Source of the DNA: Serratia ureilytica
GTDB lineage: Bacteria; Pseudomonadota; Gammaproteobacteria; Enterobacterales; Enterobacteriaceae
NCBI RefSeq assembly: GCF_013375155.1
Contig: NZ_JABXOF010000006.1
Coordinates: 186,001 to 250,000, forward strand
Direction: 5' to 3'
Length of the DNA: 64,000 bases
Below are positions 1-10,118 of the stretch, piece by piece. The position numbers and the translations under genes were made by a program. Position 1 is the first letter of the stretch, and every line of letters begins with the position of its first letter. The notes under the pieces were generated by a model. That model was not told the origin of the DNA. It did no database searches and was given only the letters and a program-made list of their open reading frames with translations.

Positions 1-1130
1 TTTTCACGACGCAGGATAACTTTGTGGCCCATCTCTTCGGCAACCAGCTGTGCGGTTTCCTGGTCGATAACCTGGTTGATGGTGGCCATGGCGCCCAGTT
101 TCATCATCACTTTGATGACCTGAGAACCTTTGACCGCCATCTTGTTGGCCAGCTCGGCCACGGTGATGGTTTCACCGATCACCACGTCACGGTTAACCAC
201 CTGCGCCGGCTTGTTGAAGCCCTGCTGCAGAGCGCTAGGCTTGCGTTTGCCGCCTTTGCCGCCACGGGTAACGGCACGCGCTTCTTCGCGATCCGCTTTG
301 GATTCGGACAGCTTGTTGCCTTTCTTCTGCTTGGTGGCTTTGCCGCCGCGGGTGCGGCTGCGACGATCGCCTTCAACTTTGGCGTCGTTTTCGTCTTCAG
401 CGGCACGGGCGTGCTGAGAGGTGGTCACGTGATAGTCGGCGCTTTCAACCGCAGCGCTAGCCGCGTCGGCCTGGGCCCACTTCTCGCCGTTCTCTTCGGC
501 CATGCGACGGGCTTCTTCCGCCACGCGCTTGGCTTCCTCTTCAACCTTGCGGCGCACTTCCTCTTCCGCTTTACGTTTCAGTTCAGCGGCTTCGGCTTCA
601 CGGCGTGCTTTTTCCGCCTGAGCTGGCTTGGTCATTTCGTCGGTATGTTGATTGGTCACTTTTTCTTTTTCCGCTGAATTACGCTTAGCAATCTCCGCGG
701 CCTCACGTTTGGCTTGCTCTTCGGCTGCGCGCTTCGCTTCCGCTTCGCGTTTTGCGAGCTCTTCCGCTTCGCGCCGTGCCTGCTCTTCCGCTTCACGCTG
801 TGCCTGCTCTGCCGCTTCAGCCAACTGGGCTTCCTGCGTATCGCGATTTACATAAGTGCGTTTCTTGCGGACCTCAATTTGCACCGATTTACTTTTACCG
901 CCGGTGCTCGGGATATTCAAGGTGCTGCGCGTTTTGCGCTGCAAAGTGAGTTTACCCGGCGCGCTGCCGTGTTCACGGTTCAGGTGCGCCAGTAATGTTT
1001 CTTTTTCTTGCTGGGTAACAGAGTCCGACTCGGACTTGTTGATCCCTGCATCAGCAAACTGCTGTACCAGGCGATCAACCGGAGTCTGAATCTCTGCTGC
1101 CAGCGATTTTACGGTTACATCTGTCGTCAT
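1..1130 (-). CDS. infB: Translation initiation factor IF-2, N-terminal part (3' end cut by window edge)
   Basis: IF-2 is the GTPase that places initiator tRNA on the 30S subunit. Only the first 376 codons are in the window; the G domain and tRNA-binding domain lie beyond base 1. The visible part has the IF-2 N-terminal domain, a long charged helical region rich in repeated KREAEE/ARREAEE-type blocks (roughly residues 90-200), a basic RGGKGGKRK linker, and the start of the second N-terminal domain ([24 protein letters not shown]). ATG at 1128-1130 begins [10 protein letters not shown], as in E. coli. An in-frame GTG is codon 158 and an ATG is codon 166, close to the internal starts that give short IF-2 forms in E. 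coli. It lies 23 bases after nusA in the rimP-nusA-infB operon. Confidence 0.97.
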   Translation of the reverse strand, partial: MTTDVTVKSLAAEIQTPVDRLVQQFADAGINKSESDSVTQQEKETLLAHLNREHGSAPGKLTLQRKTRSTLNIPSTGGKSKSVQIEVRKKRTYVNRDTQEAQLAEAAEQAQREAEEQARREAEELAKREAEAKRAAEEQAKREAAEIAKRNSAEKEKVTNQHTDEMTKPAQAEKARREAEAAELKRKAEEEVRRKVEEEAKRVAEEARRMAEENGEKWAQADAASAAVESADYHVTTSQHARAAEDENDAKVEGDRRSRTRGGKATKQKKGNKLSESKADREEARAVTRGGKGGKRKPSALQQGFNKPAQVVNRDVVIGETITVAELANKMAVKGSQVIKVMMKLGAMATINQVIDQETAQLVAEEMGHKVILRRE

Positions 1131-1153
1131 GCTGTTCCTTCCTGCTACAGTTA

Positions 1154-2662
1154 TTACGCGTTGTCGCCAAACCAACAGATATTGCGTGCAGCCATGATCA
1201 GCTCGCCGGCTTGCTCATCGCTAAGCCCTTCAATATCAGCCAGATCGTCAACACCCTGCTCGGCAAGATCTTCCAGCGTACAAACCCCACGCGCGGCCAG
1301 TTTAAAGGCCATGCTGCGCTCAAGACCCGGCAGGTTGAGCAAATCGTCGGCCGGTTTGTTGTCGCCCAGGCTTTCTTCTTGTGCCAGGGCCAGCGTGGTC
1401 AATGCAGCTTTGGCGCGTTCGCGCAATGCTTCAACCGTATCTTCATCCAGACCGTCGATTTCCAACAGCTCTTTGATCGGCACGTAGGCCAGCTCTTCCA
1501 GCGTGGAGAAGCCTTCTTCAACCAGTACGGTGGCGAAATCTTCGTCGATATCAAGATACTTGGTGAAGGTATCAATAGCGGCATGAGCCTCGGCCTGGTG
1601 CTTGGCCTGCAGGTCGTCCGCCGTCATCACGTTCAGTTCCCAACGATCGTCGCCGCGGTGTTGTTTCAGCAGTTGGGAAGCCAAACGCACGTTTTGGCCG
1701 TTACGGCCGATCGCCTGCGCCAGGTTGCTGGCTTCAACGGCGATATCCATGGTGCAGTTATCTTCGTCTACCACGATCGACGCGACGTCGGCCGGCGCCA
1801 TGGCATTGATGACGAATTGCGCAGGGTTATCATCCCACAGGATGATATCGATGCGTTCGCCGCCGAGCTCGCTCGACACGGCCTGAACGCGCGCACCGCG
1901 CATACCTACGCAGGCGCCGACCGGATCGATGCGCTTGTCGTTGGTTTTCACTGCAATTTTCGCACGGGAGCCTGGATCGCGGGCTGCCGCTTTAATCTCG
2001 ATCACTTCTTCGCCGATTTCCGGCACTTCGATGCGGAACAGCTCTTTCAGCATTTCCGGGCTGGAACGGCTGACGAACAGCTGCGCGCCGCGAGCTTCGG
2101 GACGTACGGCATACAATACGCCGCGAATGCGGTCGCCCGGACGGAAGTTTTCGCGCGGCAGCATGTCTTCACGGCCAATGACCGCTTCGGCGTTGTTGCC
2201 CAGATCCAGCGCGATGCTGTCACGGTTCACTTTCTTCACCACGCCGGTGACGATCTCACCTTCGTGTTCACGGAAAGCGTCGACCACCATCGCACGCTCG
2301 GCCTCGCGCACTTTCTGCACGATAACCTGCTTGGCGGTTTGGGTGGTAATGCGGTCGAAGGTCACGGATTCGATCTGATCTTCGACGTATCCGCCGAGCT
2401 CGATGCTCGGATCTTCAAACTGAGCGGCTTCCAGCGTGATTTCACGCGTCGGCTGAGTCACTTCGTCTACGGCGACCCAACGGCGGAAGGTATCGAAATC
2501 GCCGGTTCTGCGGTCAATGCTGACGCGCACGTCGATTTCCTGCTCGTATTTTTTCTTGGTTGCGGTGGCTAATGCAGTTTCCAGCGCTTCGAAAATCTTC
2601 TCGCGCGGAAGGGATTTTTCATTGGAAACTGCTTCAACAACAGCCAGAATCTCTTTGTTCAT
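1154..2662 (-). CDS. nusA: Transcription termination/antitermination factor NusA
   Basis: A 502-residue RNA polymerase-binding factor that affects pausing, termination and antitermination in the cytoplasm. Visible in order are the polymerase-binding N-terminal domain, an S1 domain (around 135-200, with [11 protein letters not shown]), two KH domains (including [14 protein letters not shown] and [14 protein letters not shown]) and two acidic C-terminal repeats with helix-hairpin-helix-like [14 protein letters not shown] and [14 protein letters not shown]. The ATG at 2660-2662 (MNKEILAVV) matches the family start; a longer in-frame reading adds MEEATR but has no family support. Tandem TAA stops close the gene. 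It is the middle gene between rimP and infB and is probably autoregulated as in E. coli (family knowledge). Confidence 0.98.
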   Translation of the reverse strand: MNKEILAVVEAVSNEKSLPREKIFEALETALATATKKKYEQEIDVRVSIDRRTGDFDTFRRWVAVDEVTQPTREITLEAAQFEDPSIELGGYVEDQIESVTFDRITTQTAKQVIVQKVREAERAMVVDAFREHEGEIVTGVVKKVNRDSIALDLGNNAEAVIGREDMLPRENFRPGDRIRGVLYAVRPEARGAQLFVSRSSPEMLKELFRIEVPEIGEEVIEIKAAARDPGSRAKIAVKTNDKRIDPVGACVGMRGARVQAVSSELGGERIDIILWDDNPAQFVINAMAPADVASIVVDEDNCTMDIAVEASNLAQAIGRNGQNVRLASQLLKQHRGDDRWELNVMTADDLQAKHQAEAHAAIDTFTKYLDIDEDFATVLVEEGFSTLEELAYVPIKELLEIDGLDEDTVEALRERAKAALTTLALAQEESLGDNKPADDLLNLPGLERSMAFKLAARGVCTLEDLAEQGVDDLADIEGLSDEQAGELIMAARNICWFGDNA

Positions 2663-2683
2663 CCTAGTTGCCTCTTCCAAACT

Positions 2684-3136
2684 TTAAAAGTGGGGTACCA
2701 GGTTCGCTTTCTGGATGTTGCTCAGCGCGAACACTTCATCTTTCCCTTCCACAGTAACCGTGATCATCTCGCCTTCGACAGACTTGATAATACCCTGCCA
2801 CTTGCGACGGTTCTGTACCGCCATGCGCAGGACCAGGCTGACTTCTTCACCGAGGTAACGCGTATAGTGTTCTGCGGTGAACATCGGGCGATCAAGGCCA
2901 GGAGAGGAGACTTCCAAGTTGTAAGCGACCGTGATTGGATCTTCGACGTCCAATACAGCGCTGACCTGGTGGCTGACATCAGCGCAATCATCAACATTGA
3001 TGCCGTTATCACTATCAATATAGATGCGGAGCGTCGATTGGCGCGCACGAATGAATTCGATGCCTACAAGCTCAAAGCCCAACGCTTCTACCGGTGCCGA
3101 AAGCATCTCTGTTAACTTTTGCTCTAATGTGGACAA
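2684..3136 (-). CDS. rimP: Ribosome maturation factor RimP
   Basis: RimP (formerly YhbC) acts in 30S subunit maturation. The 150-residue product ([11 protein letters not shown]... to KANLVPHF) is nearly collinear with the E. coli protein. The two-domain fold is suggested by the N-terminal [12 protein letters not shown] block and the Sm-like C-terminal block [18 protein letters not shown] chose the TTG at 3134-3136 because it gives the 150-residue family length. In-frame GTG (3142) and TTG (3148) lie just upstream and cannot be excluded; the G-rich GGGGGTGG just before the chosen start can act as ribosome binding site. First protein gene after the initiator tRNA and tandem terminators. Confidence 0.96.
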   Translation of the reverse strand: MSTLEQKLTEMLSAPVEALGFELVGIEFIRARQSTLRIYIDSDNGINVDDCADVSHQVSAVLDVEDPITVAYNLEVSSPGLDRPMFTAEHYTRYLGEEVSLVLRMAVQNRRKWQGIIKSVEGEMITVTVEGKDEVFALSNIQKANLVPHF

Positions 3137-3153
3137 GCCCACCCCCAAGACAT

Positions 3154-3176
3154 AAAAAAAGGGCTAAATAGCCCAG
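3154..3176 (-). terminator. Terminator-like hairpin in the rimP leader (second of two)
   Basis: On the minus strand a GGGCTA-loop-TAGCCC stem is followed by seven T residues, ending only about 20 bases before rimP. With the hairpin at 3196-3224 it forms a tandem pair between the initiator tRNA and rimP. Confidence 0.75.
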
Positions 3177-3195
3177 TGATTCTGTTGCCAAATAA

Positions 3196-3224
3196 CAAAA
3201 AACCCCGAAAAATCGGGGCTTTAT
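3196..3224 (-). terminator. Rho-independent terminator after the initiator tRNA (first of two)
   Basis: Read on the minus strand, an AAGCCCCGA / TCGGGGTTT stem closes a short T-rich loop and is followed by a T tract. It should end most tRNA transcripts, with read-through feeding rimP-nusA-infB. Confidence 0.85.
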
Positions 3225-3353
3225 GCAACTGGACCCTGTTTGCCGCTAGGCGGCCTCGGTACAACTTTCGAGCAAGTGTCATTTTCAAATGTTGATCGAG
3301 AAAAGCGGGTTTCAATCGAAAAGTGTATTTGAAAATAAACACTTAAAGGAAAG

Positions 3354-3430
<77 letters not shown>

Positions 3431-3490
3431 TCCGAAAACGTGGCAAATACTACGCCGATAATCGCAAAATTGCAAGTTATCTCTGGGATT

Positions 3491-3577
3491 TGGTACCGAG
3501 GATGGGACTCGAACCCACAAGCCCGTTAGGGCACTACCACCTCAAGGTAGCGTGTCTACCAATTCCACCACCTCGGT
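3491..3577 (-). tRNA. leuU: tRNA-Leu (anticodon GAG)
   Basis: An 87-base class II tRNA with encoded CCA, D arm, anticodon stem CTACC/GGTAG around TTGAGGT, and a long variable arm (GTGCCCTAACGGGCTT). The anticodon GAG reads CTC/CTT leucine codons. The acceptor stem pairs ACCGAGG with CCTCGGT. It sits between secG and the initiator tRNA, as leuU does in E. coli, and is probably co-transcribed with them. Confidence 0.98.
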
Positions 3578-3647
3578 ACTGATTCTTACTGCTAACGGCC
3601 GTTGTTCTTTCGAGTTCACAACCACCGTTTTCAAACTTTGTTGCGGC

Positions 3648-3983
3648 TTACTGCGGGATATCGCTGCTCGGCTTGGCTGGTGCCGCCGGCGCGGTCGTCT
3701 GCTCAGTTTTCACTGGCTGACCCAGGTTTTCCCACTCGCTGCCTTTCTTGCTCTGGTTGCTGCTGAGGTTGCCCAGAATCAGACTGATGACGAAGAACAA
3801 CGTCGCCAGCACAGCAGTCATGCGGGTCATAAAGTTACCGGAACCACTCGAACCGAACAATGTGCCTGATGCACCTGCTCCGAAAGAGGCTCCCATATCA
3901 GCGCCTTTACCTTGCTGCAACATAATCAGAGCAACCAGCCCGATTGAGATCAGCAGGAAAATTACCAGAAGAGCTTCGTACAT
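3648..3983 (-). CDS. secG: Preprotein translocase subunit SecG
   Basis: SecG is the small inner-membrane partner of SecYE and aids SecA-driven export. The 111-residue product has two hydrophobic helices (about residues 3-22 and 53-72) joined by the glycine/serine-rich cytoplasmic loop GAGASGTLFGSSGSGNF that is typical of SecG, and a polar alanine/proline-rich tail. It starts with ATG and lies upstream of the leucine and initiator tRNA genes, the E. coli order glmM-secG-leuU-metY. Confidence 0.98.
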   Translation of the reverse strand: MYEALLVIFLLISIGLVALIMLQQGKGADMGASFGAGASGTLFGSSGSGNFMTRMTAVLATLFFVISLILGNLSSNQSKKGSEWENLGQPVKTEQTTAPAAPAKPSSDIPQ

Positions 3984-4203
3984 AGTAGTACCCGTATCCT
4001 TGCGGCCTTACCGCATGCCAAATGCTTCACACTCATCAAGCAGGCGTTTTTATAAACTGCCTACTGAAGCGGGTGTGAATACTAACCAAAGCCGCCAACC
4101 CGCGCAAGGGCAATTTGCAGCCGCCGGCGCGTTTGCGGAAAAAAACGCCAACAATCGCCTGTTCGGGCTCAGCGATGCCAAGCCCGGCGGCTAACTGTCT
4201 GTT

Positions 4204-5541
4204 TTAACCTGCGGATTTCACCGCGTCGGCGATGCGATGCGCCAGCGCGGTCACCTGCTGCTCGTCTTCGCCTTCCACCATCACGCGGATCAGCGGCTCG
4301 GTGCCCGATTTGCGCAGCAGCACCCGGCCGCGGCCGGCCAGCTCGGCCTCCACCTGCTCGGTGACTTTGCGCACTGCATCAGACTCCAGCGGATTGTGCT
4401 CGCCGGCGAAGCGCACGTTGACCAGGATCTGCGGCAGCAGCTTCATGCCGCTGCACAGGTCATGCAGGCTCATGTGGTTGCGCACCATGGCGGTCAGCAC
4501 CTGCAGCCCGGCCACAATGCCGTCGCCGGTGGTGGTTTTGTCCAGCAGGATCACATGGCCGGAGTTTTCCGCGCCGATGCGCCAGCCCAACTCCTGCAGC
4601 TTCTCCAGCACGTAGCGGTCGCCCACTTTGGCGCGAGCGAACGGAATGCCCAGCTGTTTCAGCGCCAGCTCCAGCCCCATATTGCTCATCAGGGTGCCGA
4701 CCGCGCCGCCGCGCAGCTGGCCCTGACGCAGGCCTTCACGGGCGATGATGTACAGGATCTGGTCGCCGTCCACCTTGTTGCCCAGGTGATCCACCATCAT
4801 CACGCGGTCACCGTCGCCGTCGAACGCCAGGCCGACGTGCGCTTTTTCCTGCAACACGCGCTCCTGCAGCTGACGCACATCGGTAGCGCCGCATTTTTCG
4901 TTGATGTTCATCCCGTCCGGCTCAACGCCGATGGCTATCACCGTGGCGCCCAGCTCGCGCAGCACGCTCGGCGCGATGTGATAAGTCGCGCCGTTGGCGC
5001 AGTCAACCACGATTTTCAGCCCCTTCAGGCTCAGCTCGCTCGGGAAAGTGCCTTTGCAGAATTCGATATAGCGGCCGGCGGCGTCGATGATACGGCTGGC
5101 TTTACCCAGCTCGGCGGACTCTACGCAGGTCAGCGGTTTTTCCATCTCGGCTTCGATCGCCTCTTCGACGTTGTCCGGCAATTTGGCGCCGTCGATCGAG
5201 AAGAACTTGATGCCGTTGTCATAGAACGGGTTGTGCGAAGCGGAGATGACAATGCCCGCTTCCGCGCGGAAGGTGCGCGTCAGGTAGGCCACCGCCGGCG
5301 TAGGCATCGGCCCAGTGAAGGAGGCGGATAATCCGGCGGCCGCCAGGCCGGCTTCCAGAGCGGACTCCAGCATATAACCGGAGATGCGCGTATCCTTACC
5401 GATGATGATCTTGCGGGAACCGTGACGCGCCAGCACTTTACCGGCCGCCCAGCCCAGTTTCAGCACGAAGTCCGGCGTGATGGGGCTGTCCCCGACCTTG
5501 CCTCGGATGCCGTCGGTGCCAAAATATTTGCGCTCGCTCAT
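4204..5541 (-). CDS. glmM: Phosphoglucosamine mutase
   Basis: GlmM converts glucosamine-6-phosphate to glucosamine-1-phosphate on the way to UDP-GlcNAc for peptidoglycan and lipopolysaccharide. The 445-residue protein has the phosphoserine loop ISASHNP with catalytic Ser102, the metal-binding DGDGDR loop near 242-247, and the phosphate-binding [12 protein letters not shown] near the C-terminus. ATG at 5539-5541 ([14 protein letters not shown]) matches the family start and length; a longer in-frame extension reaches back into folP and is not likely. The start lies 4 bases after the folP stop, so the two are co-transcribed. Confidence 0.98.
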   Translation of the reverse strand: MSERKYFGTDGIRGKVGDSPITPDFVLKLGWAAGKVLARHGSRKIIIGKDTRISGYMLESALEAGLAAAGLSASFTGPMPTPAVAYLTRTFRAEAGIVISASHNPFYDNGIKFFSIDGAKLPDNVEEAIEAEMEKPLTCVESAELGKASRIIDAAGRYIEFCKGTFPSELSLKGLKIVVDCANGATYHIAPSVLRELGATVIAIGVEPDGMNINEKCGATDVRQLQERVLQEKAHVGLAFDGDGDRVMMVDHLGNKVDGDQILYIIAREGLRQGQLRGGAVGTLMSNMGLELALKQLGIPFARAKVGDRYVLEKLQELGWRIGAENSGHVILLDKTTTGDGIVAGLQVLTAMVRNHMSLHDLCSGMKLLPQILVNVRFAGEHNPLESDAVRKVTEQVEAELAGRGRVLLRKSGTEPLIRVMVEGEDEQQVTALAHRIADAVKSAG

Positions 5542-5545
5542 GTCT

Positions 5546-6382
5546 CTACTGTCCTTTAGCTGAAAGTGTTGCCTCGACGACACGCATCGCCTCGACGGTT
5601 TCTTTAACGTCATGCACTCTGACAATCTGCGCCCCCTGCATCGCCGCGATCACCGCGCAGGCCACGCTGCCGATAACCCGTTGATCCGGCGGCACGTTCA
5701 GCAGTTGTCCAATCATCGATTTGCGCGACATGCCGACCAACAGCGGCAAACCGAAACGATGAAATTCCGACAACCGGGCCAGAAGCTGATAGTTGTGCGC
5801 CAAATTTTTACCGAAACCGAAGCCTGGGTCGAGCAGCAATTTCTGATTTGTTATCCCCGCCTCGTTACAGCGCCGGATATGGTGCTCGAAAAACGTCTGA
5901 ACGTCGGCGATCAGATCGTCGTAGTGGGGCGCCTGCTGCATGGTGCGCGGCTGCCCCTGCATGTGCATCAGGCAGACCGGCAAACCGCTTTCCGCCGCCG
6001 CCGCCAGGGCGCCCGGCTCCTGCAGCGAACGGATGTCGTTGATCAAGTGTGCGCCGGCGTGCGCCGATTCGCGGATCACACCCGCTTTCGAGGTATCGAC
6101 CGAGATAAAGACTTCAAAGCGCTGCGCCAGCGCTTCCACCACAGGCACGACCCGCTCAAGCTCCTCCTCTTCGCTCACTTCCGCCGCACCCGGCCTTGTC
6201 GATTCGCCGCCGATATCAATCATCGTGGCGCCGGCCGAAATCAGCGCATGCGCATGTACCAGCGCCTGGTTCAGGGTGTTGTGGCGGCCGCCGTCGGAAA
6301 ACGAATCCGGCGTCACGTTGAGGATGCCCATCACCTGAGGATGGGAGAGATTGAGCGTCATGTCGCGCACGGTTAACTGCAT
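5546..6382 (-). CDS. folP: Dihydropteroate synthase
   Basis: FolP condenses 4-aminobenzoate with dihydropterin pyrophosphate in folate synthesis and is the sulfonamide target. The 278-residue TIM barrel shows the signature [15 protein letters not shown] near the N-terminus, [16 protein letters not shown], the DPGFGFGK block and the C-terminal RVHDV. It begins with ATG and lies upstream of glmM with 4 bases between them; a terminator separates it from ftsH upstream. Confidence 0.98.
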   Translation of the reverse strand: MQLTVRDMTLNLSHPQVMGILNVTPDSFSDGGRHNTLNQALVHAHALISAGATMIDIGGESTRPGAAEVSEEEELERVVPVVEALAQRFEVFISVDTSKAGVIRESAHAGAHLINDIRSLQEPGALAAAAESGLPVCLMHMQGQPRTMQQAPHYDDLIADVQTFFEHHIRRCNEAGITNQKLLLDPGFGFGKNLAHNYQLLARLSEFHRFGLPLLVGMSRKSMIGQLLNVPPDQRVIGSVACAVIAAMQGAQIVRVHDVKETVEAMRVVEATLSAKGQ

Positions 6383-6425
6383 GGTTGGTCCACCTTACTG
6401 TTGCCTGGTTCACTGCCCGCCGGGC

Positions 6426-6453
6426 AAAAAAAAACCCCGGCATGCCGGGGTTT
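6426..6453 (-). terminator. Terminator after ftsH
   Basis: The palindrome AACCCCGGCATGCCGGGGTT is followed on the minus strand by nine T residues. It lies between the ftsH stop and folP. Confidence 0.92.
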
Positions 6454-6474
6454 GATGTTATTACACAGCCGCTG

Positions 6475-8406
6475 TTACTTGTCGAGCTGTTCGGACATGG
6501 TGTTGCCCGGCGTTGGGGTGCGCGGCTCATCTACCGGCGTCGGGGCTTTCGGGGTGCCACCGTTGTCGGAGCTGTTGCCTTTGTTCGCATCGTCCCAGCC
6601 CGCCGGCGGACGCACGTCTTTGCGGTTCATCAGATCGTCGATCTGCGGCGCATCGATGGTTTCATACTTCATCAACGCATCCTTCATCGAGTGCAGGATG
6701 TCCATGTTTTCCATCAGCAGCGAGCGAGCACGCGTGTAGTTGCGTTCGATCAGCGACTTCACTTCCTGGTCGATGATACGCGCGGTTTCATCCGACATGT
6801 GCTTCGCCTTGGCCACGGAACGGCCCAGGAACACTTCGCCCTCTTCTTCCGCATACAGCAGCGGCCCCAGCTTCTCGGAGAAGCCCCATTGGGTCACCAT
6901 GTTGCGGGCGATGGAGGTCGCCACTTTGATGTCGTTCGACGCACCGGTAGAGACTTTTTCCGGCCCGTAGATGATCTCTTCCGCCAGACGACCGCCGTAC
7001 AGGGTGGAGATTTGGCTCTCCAGCTTCTGACGGCTGGCGCTGATCGCATCCCCTTCCGGCAGGAAGAAGGTCACGCCGAGCGCCCGACCACGAGGAATGA
7101 TGGTGACCTTGTGCACCGGATCGTGTTCAGGAACCAGGCGGCCAATGATGGCGTGGCCCGCTTCGTGATACGCGGTCGACTCTTTCTGCGCTTCAGTCAT
7201 CACCATGGAGCGACGTTCCGCACCCATCATGATCTTGTCTTTGGCTTTCTCGAACTCCACCATCGACACCACGCGCTTGTTGCCGCGGGCTGCGAACAGC
7301 GCCGCTTCGTTGACCAGGTTGGCCAGATCGGCACCGGAGAAGCCCGGCGTGCCGCGCGCAATGACGGAGGCGTCGATGTCGGCCGCCAACGGCACGCGGC
7401 GCATGTGCACCTTCAGGATCTGCTCACGGCCACGCACATCCGGCAGCCCGACCACGACCTGACGGTCGAAACGGCCCGGGCGCAGCAGCGCGGGGTCAAG
7501 CACGTCCGGACGGTTGGTCGCCGCGATGACGATGATGCCCTCGTTGCCTTCGAAACCGTCCATCTCAACCAGCATCTGGTTCAGGGTCTGCTCGCGCTCA
7601 TCGTGACCGCCACCCAGGCCGGCGCCACGCTGGCGACCGACGGCGTCGATTTCATCGATGAAGATGATGCACGGCGCGGCTTTCTTCGCTTGTTCGAACA
7701 TGTCGCGCACGCGGGATGCACCCACGCCGACGAACATTTCGACGAAGTCGGAACCGGAAATGGTGAAGAACGGTACCTTCGCTTCGCCGGCGATCGCTTT
7801 CGCCAACAGCGTTTTACCGGTCCCCGGCGGGCCAACCATCAGCACGCCTTTCGGGATCTTGCCGCCCAGCTTCTGGAAACGGCTCGGTTCGCGCAGGTAT
7901 TCCACCAGTTCGCTCACCTCTTCTTTCGCTTCGTCACACCCGGCGACATCGGCGAAAGTGGTCTTGATCTGGTCTTCCGTCAGCATGCGGGCCTTGCTCT
8001 TGCCGAAGGACATCGCGCCCTTGCCGCCGCCGCCCTGCATTTGCCGCATAAAGAAGATCCAGACCCCGATCAGCAACAGCATCGGGAACCAAGAGATAAA
8101 GATAGAAGCCAGCAGGCTCGGCTCTTCAGGCGGCTCGCCGACAACTTTCACATTCTTCGTTAACAACGTATCCAGCAACTTAGGATCGTTGACAGGGATG
8201 TAGGTCGTGTATTTGTTACTGTCTTTCTTGGTAACGTTAATTTCACGTCCGTTGATTCGCGCTTCGCGAACCTGGTCCTGGGTCAGTTCGGACATGAAGG
8301 TAGAGTAATCCACCCTACGGCCATTCGACTCGCTGGGCCCAAAGCTCTGGAATACAGACATCAACACTACCGCGATGACTAACCAGAGAATTAGGTTTTT
8401 CGCCAT
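6475..8406 (-). CDS. ftsH: ATP-dependent zinc metalloprotease FtsH
   Basis: FtsH is the essential membrane-anchored AAA protease that degrades LpxC, sigma-32 and misassembled membrane proteins. The 643-residue protein has a first transmembrane helix (about 5-23), a periplasmic domain, a second helix (about 97-117), a glycine-rich linker, Walker A GPPGTGKT near 195, Walker B FIDEID, the second region of homology ([19 protein letters not shown]) and the zinc site HEAGH near 414-418. I chose ATG at 8404-8406 (MAKNL), preceded by GAGTGA. An in-frame TTG nine bases upstream (MSDMAKN) has a better-placed GAGG and is an alternative. It lies 56 bases downstream of rlmE. Its modulators hflK and hflC are near 54 kb. 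Confidence 0.98.
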   Translation of the reverse strand: MAKNLILWLVIAVVLMSVFQSFGPSESNGRRVDYSTFMSELTQDQVREARINGREINVTKKDSNKYTTYIPVNDPKLLDTLLTKNVKVVGEPPEEPSLLASIFISWFPMLLLIGVWIFFMRQMQGGGGKGAMSFGKSKARMLTEDQIKTTFADVAGCDEAKEEVSELVEYLREPSRFQKLGGKIPKGVLMVGPPGTGKTLLAKAIAGEAKVPFFTISGSDFVEMFVGVGASRVRDMFEQAKKAAPCIIFIDEIDAVGRQRGAGLGGGHDEREQTLNQMLVEMDGFEGNEGIIVIAATNRPDVLDPALLRPGRFDRQVVVGLPDVRGREQILKVHMRRVPLAADIDASVIARGTPGFSGADLANLVNEAALFAARGNKRVVSMVEFEKAKDKIMMGAERRSMVMTEAQKESTAYHEAGHAIIGRLVPEHDPVHKVTIIPRGRALGVTFFLPEGDAISASRQKLESQISTLYGGRLAEEIIYGPEKVSTGASNDIKVATSIARNMVTQWGFSEKLGPLLYAEEEGEVFLGRSVAKAKHMSDETARIIDQEVKSLIERNYTRARSLLMENMDILHSMKDALMKYETIDAPQIDDLMNRKDVRPPAGWDDANKGNSSDNGGTPKAPTPVDEPRTPTPGNTMSEQLDK

Positions 8407-8462
8407 GTCACTCAAGGGATTAACCTCATCTTACAACTGTGTTAACAAACAGCGTTAGGGTA

Positions 8463-9092
8463 CTACAGTTTGCGCCCTGTCGCTACAATGTACACTTCGC
8501 GCGAACGGGCGCGGGAAGCGTCTGGCTTACGAATCTTAACCTTCGTAAACAGGGAGCGAATTTCCCGTAGGTACTCGTCAAAGCCATCTCCCTGGAACAC
8601 CTTCACCAGGAAACTTCCGCCTGGTGCGAGGACATCACGACACATATCCAGCGCCAACTCCACCAGATACATCGACCTTGGAATATCGACCGCCGGGGTG
8701 CCACTCATATTCGGGGCCATATCGGACATGACCACCTGAACCTTACTCTCGCCTACTCGTTCCAACAGTGCCTTCAGCACCAGTTCATCACGAAAATCGC
8801 CCTGAAGGAAATCGACGCCAACGATAGGATCCATTGGCAAAATATCACAGGCGATGATGCGCCCGGTACCGCCGATTTGGGTGACCACATACTGCGACCA
8901 GCCGCCCGGTGCGGCGCCCAGATCAACCACGGTCATGCCCGGTTTGAACAGTTTGTCGCTCTGCTGTATTTCATCAAGTTTAAACCAGGCACGGGAACGC
9001 AGTCCCTTTTTCTGCGCCTGCTGTACATATTTATCGCTAAAGTGTTCTTGTAACCAGCGACTGGAGCTAGCCGAACGCTTTTTATTAGCCAT
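8463..9092 (-). CDS. rlmE: 23S rRNA (uridine-2552-2'-O)-methyltransferase RlmE
   Basis: RlmE (RrmJ/FtsJ) methylates the ribose of U2552 in the ribosomal A loop. The 209-residue protein has the SAM-binding [13 protein letters not shown] motif and the conserved Lys38, Asp124 (SDMAPNMSG), Lys164 (VKVFQG) and Glu199 tetrad. ATG at 9090-9092 ([13 protein letters not shown]) fits the family length; a four-codon longer reading is possible. It heads the rlmE-ftsH unit. The upstream region contains a good sigma-32-type promoter, in line with the heat-shock control known for this pair in E. coli. Confidence 0.98.
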   Translation of the reverse strand: MANKKRSASSSRWLQEHFSDKYVQQAQKKGLRSRAWFKLDEIQQSDKLFKPGMTVVDLGAAPGGWSQYVVTQIGGTGRIIACDILPMDPIVGVDFLQGDFRDELVLKALLERVGESKVQVVMSDMAPNMSGTPAVDIPRSMYLVELALDMCRDVLAPGGSFLVKVFQGDGFDEYLREIRSLFTKVKIRKPDASRARSREVYIVATGRKL

Positions 9093-9169
9093 CTCGTTTT
9101 CCAACTATCATAAAAAGAGTCTTATGTCAGGGTCGCTGCTCACGTAGACTCACACCGGTGAAGACCGAT

Positions 9170-9199
9170 TTGGTGATATACATGAGATGGCGGTAGAAT
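9170..9199 (+). promoter_or_regulatory. Candidate sigma-70 promoter for yhbY
   Basis: TTGGTG and TAGAAT are separated by 18 bases, and the -10 box ends 36 bases before the yhbY ATG. It overlaps the candidate heat-shock promoter on the other strand. Confidence 0.6.
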
Positions 9200-9213
9200 G
9201 TACCGTTTTCAAT
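9185..9213 (-). promoter_or_regulatory. Candidate sigma-32 (heat-shock) promoter for rlmE-ftsH
   Basis: On the minus strand ATTGAAA (consensus CTTGAAA) and CGCCATCT (consensus CCCCATNT) are separated by 14 bases, about 95 bases before rlmE. Spacing and sequence agree with RpoH promoters. Confidence 0.65.
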
Positions 9214-9235
9214 CCCAACTTAAGCAAAAAAGACA

Positions 9236-9529
9236 ATGAATCTGAATAATAAACAAAAACAGCACCTGAAAGGCCTGGCGCATCCGTTAAAACCGGTGGT
9301 GATGCTGGGCAATAACGGTCTTACCGAAGGGGTGCTGGCTGAAATTGAACAGGCTCTGGAGCATCATGAGCTGATCAAGGTAAAAATCGCCGCTGAAGAT
9401 CGCGAAACCAAGACCCTGATCGCCGACGCTATCGTGCGTGAAACGGGCGCCTGCAATGTGCAAGTTATCGGCAGTACGCTTATTCTTTACCGCCCGTCGA
9501 AAGAGCGCAAGATCAGTCTACCGCGTTAA
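9236..9529 (+). CDS. yhbY: Ribosome assembly RNA-binding protein YhbY (CRM domain)
   Basis: A 97-residue single CRM-domain protein associated with pre-50S particles. The GxxG-type loop of the domain is seen as MLGNNGLTEGV and the fold ends with VIGSTLILYRPS. The ATG at 9236 (MNLNNKQKQHLKGLAHPLKP) matches the E. coli protein. It is divergent from rlmE and monocistronic, closed by the terminator at 9574-9597. Confidence 0.96.
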   Translation: MNLNNKQKQHLKGLAHPLKPVVMLGNNGLTEGVLAEIEQALEHHELIKVKIAAEDRETKTLIADAIVRETGACNVQVIGSTLILYRPSKERKISLPR

Positions 9530-9573
9530 TAACCATCAGGTTAACGAAAAGGTGCCATGCGCCTGACCAAGAT

Positions 9574-9597
9574 AAAAGGCCGCTTGCGGCCTTTTTC
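9574..9597. terminator. Bidirectional terminator between yhbY and greA
   Basis: An AAAAGGCCGC / GCGGCCTTTTT stem with a short TT loop has a T tract on both strands, so it can serve yhbY (plus) and greA (minus). Confidence 0.9.
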
Positions 9598-9641
9598 CTA
9601 TCTTTACAAAACGTTGGCGCATTAATGACCAACGGTCCCGA

Positions 9642-10118
9642 TCAGAGATACTCGACCTTCAGGATCTCGTATTCCACGTCGCCGCCTGGGGTTTTGATCA
9701 CCACCACATCGTCTTGCTCTTTGCCGATCAGGCCGCGCGCCATCGGCGAGTTTACCGAAATCAGATTTTTCTTGAAATCGGCCTCATCGTCGCCAACGAT
9801 GCGGTAAGTCACTTCTTCTTCGCTGTCCAGATTCATCACCGATACGGTGGCGCCGAAGATCACCCGACCGGTGTTCGGCATCTTGGTGATGTCGATCACC
9901 TGAGCATTGGACAGCTTGGCTTCGATTTCCTGAATGCGGCCTTCACAGAAACCCTGCTGTTCGCGGGCGGCATGGTACTCGGCATTTTCTTTCAGGTCGC
10001 CGTGTTCACGCGCTTCAGCGATATCCGCAATGATTTTCGGGCGGCGCACGCTTTTCAGATATTCGAGCTCTTCGCGCAGTTTTTCAGCGCCAAACAAGGT
10101 CATCGGAATTTGGTTCAT
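9642..10118 (-). CDS. greA: Transcript cleavage factor GreA
   Basis: GreA rescues backtracked RNA polymerase by stimulating cleavage of the nascent transcript. The 158-residue product has the N-terminal coiled coil with the acidic tip ([19 protein letters not shown], Asp41/Glu44 region) and the C-terminal FKBP-like globular domain ending in VEYL. An AGAGG ribosome binding site precedes the ATG at 10116-10118. It is divergent from dacB, as in E. coli. Its leader carries a small hairpin (10156-10168) followed by a T-rich stretch, discussed under findings. Confidence 0.98.
   Translation of the reverse strand: MNQIPMTLFGAEKLREELEYLKSVRRPKIIADIAEAREHGDLKENAEYHAAREQQGFCEGRIQEIEAKLSNAQVIDITKMPNTGRVIFGATVSVMNLDSEEEVTYRIVGDDEADFKKNLISVNSPMARGLIGKEQDDVVVIKTPGGDVEYEILKVEYL

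Noticed and set aside
3124-3342. 72-codon minus-strand frame between the initiator tRNA and rimP
   Set aside because: It spans both terminator hairpins, so it is unlikely to be translated.
6385-8163. 592-codon plus-strand frame opposite ftsH
   Set aside because: His/Arg/Phe-rich antisense shadow of ftsH; no ribosome binding site or domain.
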